Source of the DNA: Clostridium sp. CAG:768
GTDB taxonomy: Bacteria > Cyanobacteriota > Vampirovibrionia > Gastranaerophilales > Gastranaerophilaceae
Direction of reading: 5' to 3'
DNA length: 64,000 bases
Assembly: GCA_000437435.1 (NCBI GenBank)
Contig: FR899623.1
Span: forward strand, 128,711-192,710
Shown here: in pieces, positions 1-6,048 of the stretch
Layout of the letters: every line of letters begins with the position of its first letter
Numbering within the stretch: position 1 is the first letter of the stretch
The notes under the pieces: model-generated
What the model was told of the DNA's origin: nothing
Database searches by the model: none
Seen by the model: the letters and a program-made list of their open reading frames with translations, nothing else
Translations under genes and position numbers: made by a program

Positions 1-108
1 AGTTATACCTTTATTTGTTTCTCCTCCCAAATCGTGAGGATCATTTACATACCCACCCTCGCGTTGCAAAACAAATTTCAACATTTTTTCAAAATCTTCT
101 GTTGTCAT
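1..108 (-). CDS. GH108-type phage-like lysozyme (N-acetylmuramidase), 5' part only
   Basis: Reading the minus strand from an ATG at 106-108 gives 36 codons open to the window edge. The protein carries the motif REGGYVNDPHDLGGETNKG, characteristic of glycosyl hydrolase family 108 muramidases (phage-type endolysins and secretion activators), where the Glu of REGG is the proposed catalytic acid. An AAGGAG ribosome-binding site lies 6-8 bases before the start. The gene runs out of the window, so length and C-terminal domains cannot be judged. It lies directly downstream of a LprI-like gene on the same strand. It would cut peptidoglycan between N-acetylmuramate and N-acetylglucosamine (family knowledge). 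Likely prophage-derived or a cell-wall remodelling enzyme. Confidence 0.75.
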   Translation of the reverse strand, partial: MTTEDFEKMLKFVLQREGGYVNDPHDLGGETNKGIT

Positions 109-186
109 ATTAAATTTCTCCTTGTTCAACTAAAATACAAAGCAAGACTTATATGTCTGCTAACACAAGGTAAAATGAATTTAATA

Positions 187-645
187 TTATTTTTTTAAAG
201 TATTAAGATATCCTCTTAGTGTTAAAGCTCTTTGTTTTAGAATTTCTGTTCTCCAACCTTCTTTAGTATTAAGATACATTGTTCCTTGAGTATAAGAAGT
301 TAGAGAGTTTATAAATCCATATTCTTTATCTATGTAGTTTTCCCAAGATGTTTGCGATAGTTGTAATTTTTTATAGTCCTCAGCACTTAAAATTTCCTTT
401 AATTCAGCTAAGTTTTTATTTATATCCTTTTCCCATAATTGCTGAGCCTTTTGACTGCACTTGTTCATTTCCTGAGTATCTGCAGTTTTTGATATACAGT
501 CCTGCTCTATTTTATCTATGGGATCAAGGACTTCTATTGCAGCATTTTGATTATTTGTATAGTTGTTTATTTCAAATGCATTACAACTACTTATTGTAGT
601 TATTCCTACTAATACTATAAAAAGACCTGCTATTAAAATTTTCAT
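187..645 (-). CDS. LprI-like (DUF1311) secreted protein, possible lysozyme inhibitor
   Basis: A 152-residue protein with an N-terminal hydrophobic signal segment ending near a Cys (residues about 5-21, SSC), so it may be a lipoprotein or secreted. The mature part has the LprI/DUF1311 pattern: a Cys (QDC), then EMNKC about a dozen residues later, a helical region, and a late aromatic stretch (SQTSWENYIDKEY) that matches the family's QraWixyRd motif. LprI of mycobacteria inhibits lysozyme (family knowledge). It is upstream of and co-directional with a GH108 lysozyme gene 78 bp away, which makes an enzyme/inhibitor or envelope role plausible, though this is inference. The family assignment is fairly firm and the biochemical role is not. 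Confidence 0.65.
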   Translation of the reverse strand: MKILIAGLFIVLVGITTISSCNAFEINNYTNNQNAAIEVLDPIDKIEQDCISKTADTQEMNKCSQKAQQLWEKDINKNLAELKEILSAEDYKKLQLSQTSWENYIDKEYGFINSLTSYTQGTMYLNTKEGWRTEILKQRALTLRGYLNTLKK

Positions 646-1007
646 AAATTCATTTTACACTAAAAATATATTATTGTTAAATTTTATTGAATTCACCTCC
701 TTTCATTTTTCATAACAAATATAGGTACTACTTTATAATACCTTTTTATATGAGTGCTACTTATATTTCATTTTAGGTTTACAGCTTCAGCAGATTTTTA
801 AACTTCTTGTTTGTACTTAATTTTGATAGTAACCATTTTATACTCAGCAGTAAACAGTTTTACTTATTATATCATTTTGAGCATGATTTCGTCAAGAAAC
901 TATTTTTAGAATATATTCAATTTATAAATAATTTGGTTTAAAATATTACAGATATTTTTTGTAGTTATTCTTAATAAGTTCTTAATAAAATATTTTGATT
1001 AAATGAC

Positions 1008-1037
1008 TTGACTTTTATTGCTACAAGAGCGATTAAT
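1008..1037 (+). promoter_or_regulatory. Putative sigma70-type promoter of candidate RNA
   Basis: TTGACT at 1008-1013, a 17-bp spacer and GATTAAT at 1031-1037. The -35 hexamer is good and the -10 is weak. The same TTGACT-N17-GATNAAT form recurs before the transposase operon, which supports it being used. Confidence 0.4.
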
Positions 1038-1191
1038 GTGTATGTAAAAGTTAATAAGGAGGTATTAAAAAAGAACAAATTAAGATAAATTAAATTTTTA
1101 ACTGAATAGATATAGGCTGGTGGTTCCTATCCACTGAGTGCATATGACTCTCTAGTGAACCTATGGTGATTGTGAAATTCTTGCAGGTAAG

Positions 1192-1223
1192 TAATAGGTT
1201 TCTGGGATAATAGGTTTCTGGGA
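1192..1223 (+). repeat. Perfect 16-bp tandem repeat (2 copies)
   Basis: TAATAGGTTTCTGGGA occurs twice in direct tandem with no mismatch, inside the candidate RNA just left of the island boundary. Confidence 0.9.
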
Positions 1224-1260
1224 CATTGAGACAGGGAAAATTTAATAAAAAACCAAACAG

Positions 1261-1285
1261 ACAGCCGATTTGAGGCTGTTTTTTA
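1261..1285 (+). terminator. Intrinsic terminator
   Basis: ACAGCC (1261-1266), a 7-nt loop and GGCTGT (1274-1279), followed by a T run. It closes the candidate RNA and lies only a few bases before the flanking repeat of the island. Confidence 0.75.
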
Positions 1286-1290
1286 GTGTT

Positions 1291-1485
1291 GAGATGTACC
1301 GGTCTTTTCTTGTACTGAACTACTCATTTTTTGCACTCTTTTGCACTAATTTTCTGTCACCCTGAATTTATTTCAGGGTCTATCCTACTCACAAAGCCTG
1401 TTTTAGCCCAGTGCAATAAAATGCAAAAAAGTGCAACTTTATTTTTACTTGTAAATTGAGATACACCAAATTATCAATAAGATTT
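1291..1485. repeat. Island-flanking direct repeat, left copy (~195 bp)
   Basis: It aligns without gaps to 24195-24389 in the same orientation. By eye about 24 of 195 positions differ (about 88 % identity), with the inner 168 bp (1318-1485) about 90 % identical. Inside are TTGCAC boxes spaced 10 bp on the left (TTGCACTCTTTTGCAC), a CCCTGAA-N5-TTCAGGG palindrome at about 1361-1379, and reverse-oriented GTGCAA boxes with 10-bp spacing on the right. Similarity stops sharply on both sides. It may be a mobile-element end, a MITE-like repeat or a recombination site. Confidence 0.85.
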
Positions 1486-1517
1486 GGATATTTACACAAT
1501 TTTAACTTTTATTTAAT

Positions 1518-2306
1518 TTACATATCATATAATTTTAAGCCATCAATAATTGAATAATGACCACAGATATCTTCTTCTCCTACACGTATAATCTTAGCAG
1601 GACCTCTATTTTCTTGATTTATAGTATTATCACATAACGTTAATTCAACTTGATGCCCTTTAGCAGGTTTTCCTGCAATGCTTTTTCCATTCGTTTCACA
1701 ACATGCTACAAGAACTAAATCTCCTTTTTTCATTTTTGGATTAGAATTAATATATTTTAAAATAGGACCATCTGCGGTACACCAGTTTTTATCTTCAATA
1801 TTTCCGGTACCATGTCCTATCAATATATGTTTAATCTTATCTTTTGGAAATTTACCAGCTTTAACTTCATCTGCAATAACAGAAAGAGTTGCATTAAATT
1901 GTCTAACGTTACCTGAGCAATAAAGATTTAATCCTGTTTCGTCTTTAAAAGCTTTTACTAAATCTTCCATATCTGATTGTGATAGAAATCCTTTGTCACA
2001 AAGTTTTTCATAAGTAACTCGAGAATCTGGTCTTTTCGTTGAACGAATACTAAATAATGCTTTATTTTGTTCTGCTAAAATATCCTGTCCTAAAAATTCA
2101 TTATTAATTTCAGATTCTCTTATTGTCGTAGATAGATTATTATTGGTTTTAATTGGTGAGTCAGATGTCAAGGATGATTCTTTTATTGTTATTTCTGAAG
2201 GTTTAGTGACCCCTTTAATATCTATCTTCTTTTGGGAATTAGTACTAATTTTTGCTTTTTTTATAGATTGCCTAAGATTATATATTGATTTTGATAAAAT
2301 TTTCAT
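1518..2306 (-). CDS. Caspase/CHAT-like (clan CD) putative peptidase
   Basis: A 262-residue protein with a low-complexity Ser/Thr/Lys-rich N-terminus (1-100) and a C-terminal domain bearing a caspase-like His-Cys dyad. HILIGHGTGN has the candidate catalytic His at 165 and GDLVLVACCETNG the candidate Cys at 203 (or 202). The second motif closely resembles the LVvLSACeTg signature of CHAT proteases. The spacing of about 38 residues between dyad members fits clan CD. No signal peptide is visible. It lies between the left flanking repeat and the transposase operon, transcribed away from the latter. In defence contexts CHAT-like proteases act as effectors. That role is inference here, because the recognition partner is not obvious. 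Confidence 0.5.
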   Translation of the reverse strand: MKILSKSIYNLRQSIKKAKISTNSQKKIDIKGVTKPSEITIKESSLTSDSPIKTNNNLSTTIRESEINNEFLGQDILAEQNKALFSIRSTKRPDSRVTYEKLCDKGFLSQSDMEDLVKAFKDETGLNLYCSGNVRQFNATLSVIADEVKAGKFPKDKIKHILIGHGTGNIEDKNWCTADGPILKYINSNPKMKKGDLVLVACCETNGKSIAGKPAKGHQVELTLCDNTINQENRGPAKIIRVGEEDICGHYSIIDGLKLYDM

Positions 2307-2410
2307 ATAAAAACCCCTTAAATTCCCTTATGTTTATATAAAGTATTTTTTTTATTAAAAATTGACTTTTTTATTAAAAAAAATTTTAAATAAATACTAT
2401 TTACCCCCAC

Positions 2411-2440
2411 TTGACTTCTGTCTCAAAACGAGTGATGAAT
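2411..2440 (+). promoter_or_regulatory. Putative promoter/operator of the transposase operon
   Basis: TTGACT (2411-2416), 17-bp spacer, GATGAAT (2434-2440), embedded in the box GAGTGATGAATGT (2430-2442). The same box and geometry occur inverted at 9218-9249 before another operon. The predicted transcript start (about 2447) lies after the upstream ATG at 2439, so translation more likely begins at 2475. Confidence 0.5.
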
Positions 2441-2496
2441 GTGTTGCACCAAACATTACAAGGCTTTTGAGACAATGGAAAACCAAGTTGAGACAA
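2419..2496. repeat. TGTCTCAAAA / TTTTGAGACA inverted repeat at transposase start
   Basis: TGTCTCAAAA at 2419-2428 is perfectly inverted at 2465-2474 (TTTTGAGACA), and TTGAGACA recurs at 2489-2496. A TTGAGACA also lies at 1226-1233. It could be a transposase or regulator binding site overlapping the operon promoter. Confidence 0.5.
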
Positions 2497-4250
2497 TCAA
2501 ATACACCCCTGAGAAGGCAAAACAAAATGCTCTTGCAAAACTTGATTTAATCCGCAAATGGCAGGAGTTTCGCCGTAAAGCTGTCAACAAGCTTCAAGCA
2601 GACTATGATTTTGTCAAACTGCATAATAGCTCAAATTCCTACCTTTTCAGTGTTTTAGGTAAAATCTCACGAGGAAGCCTGCATCGTTGGAAAGCAAGCT
2701 TAGACGGAACTGAGGATTACACAAGGCTAATTCCTAATTATAAATACGTTTCTGTAAATGAATACAGAACTTGTCTAACGGATGAAGAAATCAAAATATT
2801 TATGGGCTTGCTTTTGCACCCGAATAGAATTTGTATAGGCAAAGCAATCGCACTTACAAAATACAAACTCAAAGAGCAAGGTCAAAGTTTTATCCCTGCA
2901 GATATTACGTTTAGACGCTATGCAAAATGGTTTAAGGACAACAATTACGACAAATGGGTGTTAGCACGAGACGGTGAAAAAGCACTGTCAGACAAGGTCG
3001 AACCGTATATTAAAAGAGATGCGAGCCTGCTTGATGTCGGAGATATTTTAGTCGCAGACGGTCATAAACTGGCGTTTCAAGTGATTAATCCGTTTACAGG
3101 CAAGCCTTGTCGAGCAACTTTGGTCGGATTTTTGGACTGGAAATCGACTGCTCTTGTCGGTTACGAAATTATGCTTGAAGAAAACACCCAATGTATTGCA
3201 AGTGCCCTAAGAAACGCAATAATAAATCTTGATATGATACCGAAAATTGTTTATCAGGATAACGGCAGAGCTTTCAGAGCAAAATACTTCACAGATGATA
3301 AAGGTTTTGGCGAATTAGGATTCTACGGACTTTACGCAAAACTCGGGATTGAAACCGTATTTGCAAGACCATATAATGCAAGGTCAAAGGTTATTGAGAG
3401 GTTCTTTAAAGAATTTCAAGAAGGATTTGAAAAACTAATGCCAAGTTATGTCGGCTCATCAATCATCAATAAGCCAGCTTATTTGAAAAGAAATGAAAAA
3501 ATTCATAAAACCTTGCACAAAGATTATGTCCCAACTATAGAAGAAACAATCAAAATGATTGATATGTGGCTTAAGTTCAAGAATTCTCAGCCCTGCACAA
3601 ATTTACCGAATATGACAATCGCAGAGGTTTTGGTGAATCGAAAGAAACAAGATATTGATACAAGCTTGCTTGACGACTTGATGCTGGCAACAGAGGTCAA
3701 AACAATTCAGCGAAACGGCATAAGGTTCTTAAACTGCGACTATTTTGATGAAAGACTATACGGGCTGAGAGGAAAAGTTTTAGTAAAATACAACCTGTTT
3801 GATTTAACAAGCGTTAAGATCTTTACCCCCAAGGGCGAATACTTATGCACCGCAGAGCGAGTAACCGAAACCCACCCAATGGCTAAGATTTTAGGAACAA
3901 TTGAGGATTTGGAGGATTACAAACAAAAAATTCAAAAACAACAAAAACTGAAAAGAAAAACTATAAATTCAGTTAAAAAATTATTGACTAATGATGAAAT
4001 AAAATTTCTGGAATGTCATTCTGAATTTATTTCAGAATCTGCAACACCAGAGACCCTGAAACAAGTTCAGGGTGACATTAACTTCAAACCTCGTTCAAAT
4101 GGTGTTCAAAAAATAAACAACGGAGAAAAATCACTTCCGATTTTCAAAAACAATTCAGAAAAATACGAATATTTAATAAAACATAACCCAAGCGACACTT
4201 GGATTGCAGAATTTAAACAAACAAAGGAGTACAAACTGTTATATGAATAA
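2475..4250 (+). CDS. Mu-like DDE transposase (MuA/TnsB family)
   Basis: A 591-residue protein (from ATG 2475) of the Mu/Tn7 DDE recombinase superfamily. It would bind element ends and catalyse strand transfer. The rve-type catalytic core shows the three acidic residues in context: VADGHK (Asp about 195), YQDNGRAFR (Asp about 262) and RSKVIERFF (Glu about 308). Helical N-terminal DNA-binding segments precede it and a Mu-transposase C-terminal beta domain follows. The ATG at 2439 falls inside the predicted -10 element, so 2475 is preferred. The C-terminal tail contains a 64-bp palindromic repeat read in frame (see 4014-4077). The gene overlaps the following ATPase gene by 8 bp, as expected for the transposase/ATPase pair. 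Confidence 0.88.
   Translation: MENQVETIKYTPEKAKQNALAKLDLIRKWQEFRRKAVNKLQADYDFVKLHNSSNSYLFSVLGKISRGSLHRWKASLDGTEDYTRLIPNYKYVSVNEYRTCLTDEEIKIFMGLLLHPNRICIGKAIALTKYKLKEQGQSFIPADITFRRYAKWFKDNNYDKWVLARDGEKALSDKVEPYIKRDASLLDVGDILVADGHKLAFQVINPFTGKPCRATLVGFLDWKSTALVGYEIMLEENTQCIASALRNAIINLDMIPKIVYQDNGRAFRAKYFTDDKGFGELGFYGLYAKLGIETVFARPYNARSKVIERFFKEFQEGFEKLMPSYVGSSIINKPAYLKRNEKIHKTLHKDYVPTIEETIKMIDMWLKFKNSQPCTNLPNMTIAEVLVNRKKQDIDTSLLDDLMLATEVKTIQRNGIRFLNCDYFDERLYGLRGKVLVKYNLFDLTSVKIFTPKGEYLCTAERVTETHPMAKILGTIEDLEDYKQKIQKQQKLKRKTINSVKKLLTNDEIKFLECHSEFISESATPETLKQVQGDINFKPRSNGVQKINNGEKSLPIFKNNSEKYEYLIKHNPSDTWIAEFKQTKEYKLLYE
4014..4077. repeat. Palindromic interspersed repeat inside the transposase gene
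   Basis: A 64-bp composite palindrome with ends TGTCATTCTGAA and TTCAGGGTGACA. Each half is itself a hairpin (TTCTGAA..TTCAGAA and CCCTGAA..TTCAGGG). It is read in frame as CHSEFISESATPETLKQVQG, the well-known translated form of a repeat scattered through many bacterial genomes. The two island-flanking repeats contain the left half of the same element. Confidence 0.85.
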
Positions 4251-4923
4251 AACATTTGTCAGAACTCGAAATGTAAGGAATTTTATAGGCTTAGTTGAAG
4301 CCCTGAAAAGCAAACCCAAAAACATTCCTAAAATGGGCCTTATATATGGCGAGCCGGGGCTTGGAAAATCACAAACAGCACTTTGGCTAGCCTGCAAATA
4401 TGACGGAATTTACATTCGAGCTTCAAACCTTATGACAAGCAGGTGGCTTGTTGAAGAAATTGTTAGAGAAATGGACGAACTTCCTCGGTATTTAACCTCG
4501 GACAACTTTAATGTTGTGATTAGCAAACTTATTCAAAAGCCAAAAATTATTTTTGTAGACGAAATCGACTACTTGATGAACACTTATAAAAGTGTTGAAA
4601 CCCTAAGAGACATCCACGATAAAACCGATTGTCCGATAATCTTTGTCGGAATGGGCTTGGCTCTTAGAAAACTTGAAAGATACAAGCACTTGTATGACAG
4701 ATTTAGCGAAATTGTAAAATTTGAAACCTTTGAAATAGAAGATTTAAGCCAAATTTTTAGCCAACTCTCTGAAATCCCGTTTACCCCAGATTCGATAGAA
4801 TATATCCACAAAAAATACAATAGGTTCAGACAAATTGTACAGCTTATAAGCAAGCTAGAAAGTTTTGCAAAAGAGAATAATTTAGAAGAAATTACAAAAG
4901 AAGTTATGGAGCAAATTATATGA
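4243..4923 (+). CDS. MuB/TnsC-like AAA+ transposition ATPase
   Basis: A 226-residue AAA+ ATPase that would select target DNA and activate the transposase. The Walker A motif GEPGLGKS is at about 36-43, Walker B IIFVDEID at about 102-109, and a sensor-like VGMG follows. The length and order behind a DDE transposase match MuB and short TnsC proteins. The start at 4243 (ATG overlapping the transposase stop) is chosen over an upstream alternative because the family begins just before the conserved RNVRNFIGLV segment and overlap suggests translational coupling. Its stop overlaps the next ATG (ATGA at 4920-4923). Confidence 0.87.
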   Translation: MNKTFVRTRNVRNFIGLVEALKSKPKNIPKMGLIYGEPGLGKSQTALWLACKYDGIYIRASNLMTSRWLVEEIVREMDELPRYLTSDNFNVVISKLIQKPKIIFVDEIDYLMNTYKSVETLRDIHDKTDCPIIFVGMGLALRKLERYKHLYDRFSEIVKFETFEIEDLSQIFSQLSEIPFTPDSIEYIHKKYNRFRQIVQLISKLESFAKENNLEEITKEVMEQII

Positions 4924-5480
4924 ACATTGAAAAATTAGCTAAGAGATTAAAAGAATTTACCCTTGATGATATTGAATTGATAGCAGAATGCGATTGCAAA
5001 ACAAAACTTGAACAGCTTTTGAACAGCAATAAAATACTTTTTGAAAACGGAATTTATAAATACAAAGAGGAAACGAAAACGGGTGAAAATTATGAAATAT
5101 TCAGCCCGCTAAAGAATAAACACCTAAAAATTAGTATAGAAGATGCAAAAGAATATTTTATGAAAAATTATGTCGAAAAATACTGCAAATTCGAGACCTA
5201 CAGGAACTATAACGCAATTTTCAATTTCAATATTATACCGTTTATAAACTGCTATTACCTGCATGAAATTGATATTGAGTCGATAAAAGAACTTTTTAAA
5301 ATCTGCGAATTAAGACGCCTAAAGCCCCGCAGAATTAAAAACACAATGGCACTTCTAAATCAGCTGATAAAATATTTCCAACACCTTGGAGTGATTGATA
5401 GAAGTTGTGTTTATCAGGTTAAAAAAGTACAAGACAAAAACCATTTTGGAATAGAAAACTTAATTTTTGAGGGATTTTAA
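4920..5480 (+). CDS. Unknown protein of the Mu-like transposition operon
   Basis: A 186-residue protein that I do not recognise. It is Lys/Glu-rich and mostly helical by composition, without membrane segments. Its centre contains YFMKNYVEKYCKFETYRNY and FIPFINCYYLHEID-like text, loosely reminiscent of the SAM-like N-terminal domain of tyrosine recombinases (a guess), but no catalytic Arg/His/Tyr set follows. It is locked between the ATPase gene (ATGA overlap) and the next gene (TAATG overlap), so it is almost certainly part of the transposition operon and probably an accessory DNA-binding or targeting factor (inference). Confidence 0.6.
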   Translation: MNIEKLAKRLKEFTLDDIELIAECDCKTKLEQLLNSNKILFENGIYKYKEETKTGENYEIFSPLKNKHLKISIEDAKEYFMKNYVEKYCKFETYRNYNAIFNFNIIPFINCYYLHEIDIESIKELFKICELRRLKPRRIKNTMALLNQLIKYFQHLGVIDRSCVYQVKKVQDKNHFGIENLIFEGF

Positions 5481-5878
5481 TGAGTAAAATGAAATTATTT
5501 AAACAAGCAGAGCAAATGTATTTAAAAGGCTCGACCGTTAGTAAAATCTCTTTAGAGCTTGGGATTGCCAAAAGAACTTTGTTTTACTGGAAAAAGCAAT
5601 ATGATTGGGATAAAAAGCGTAAAGAATCGATGTATGATAGAGCACAATTCAAAGACGATTTGCAAAAGTTTGCCCAAAAACTAATGGAAAAAATCGCAAA
5701 CAGTAATAAAACTAATAATCAGATAAGCCAAGCAGAATACTATTTCCTTGTGAATATTTTGAATTTTCTCCCTGAATTGAAAGAAAACAATACTCAAAAC
5801 GAAACACCTCAAATAAAAAACGAATTATCCCCTGACTTCATCCGCCAAATCGAGCGTGAAATTTTAGGTATAGAATAA
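5480..5878 (+). CDS. Small HTH protein, DUF1804/terminase-small-subunit-like
   Basis: A 132-residue protein with an N-terminal homeodomain-like helix-turn-helix (about residues 8-45: AEQMYLKGSTVSKISLELG, then WKKQYDWDKK). This resembles the DUF1804 family of Mu-like phages and small terminase subunits. The rest is helical and Asn/Gln-rich. The start overlaps the preceding stop (TAATG). As the fourth and last gene of the operon it may recognise element ends or regulate transposition (inference). No large terminase, portal, capsid or tail genes accompany it, so a packaging role is unlikely here. Confidence 0.65.
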   Translation: MSKMKLFKQAEQMYLKGSTVSKISLELGIAKRTLFYWKKQYDWDKKRKESMYDRAQFKDDLQKFAQKLMEKIANSNKTNNQISQAEYYFLVNILNFLPELKENNTQNETPQIKNELSPDFIRQIEREILGIE

Positions 5879-6048
5879 AATTAATAACATTTAAAACTAA
5901 AACTTTTCATATTAATATATCTTATAAAATGTAAGGATACAATATAAATAAATACTTGATATAGTTTTATTATTATGTAAATTATTTAAGTAATAAAACA
6001 GATTTTTATTAAAACTATTCTTATAGTACAATTCGCTAAAAAGGTAAT

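Larger units (their letters stand above)
1044..1285 (+). ncRNA. Candidate structured non-coding RNA of unknown family
   Basis: A stretch of about 240 bp between a promoter-like sequence (1008-1037) and a strong intrinsic terminator (1261-1285), with no start-codon reading frame. It contains a short hairpin GTGG-N7-CCAC near 1121-1135 and a perfect 16-bp tandem duplication (TAATAGGTTTCTGGGA at 1192-1207 and 1208-1223). I could not match it to tmRNA, RNase P, SRP or 6S RNA by eye. It could also be a remnant leader region. Existence as a transcript is inferred from promoter plus terminator only. Confidence 0.35.
646..1290. other. Long intergenic stretch left of the island
   Basis: No convincing protein gene is visible here. 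It is very AT-rich. On the minus strand near 695-706 there is a GGAGGT-type ribosome-binding sequence followed only by very short reading frames. On the plus strand AAGGAGGT at 1056-1063 is likewise not followed by an ATG/GTG/TTG reading frame. The right part (about 1044-1285) has a plausible promoter, hairpins, a tandem repeat and an intrinsic terminator, listed separately as a candidate RNA. Confidence 0.6.

Noticed and set aside
1044..1285. Known housekeeping RNA (tmRNA, RNase P, SRP, 6S)
   Set aside because: None of the diagnostic conserved segments of these RNAs could be seen.
1291..1485. Flanking repeats as simple att sites of the tyrosine recombinase
   Set aside because: Att duplications should be near identical and short. 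Here 195 bp diverge by about 12 %, so at most they contain an older site.
2362..2550. Plus-strand frame overlapping the transposase start
   Set aside because: A different frame from the transposase, no ribosome-binding site, and most of it is overlapped by the clear transposase coding sequence.
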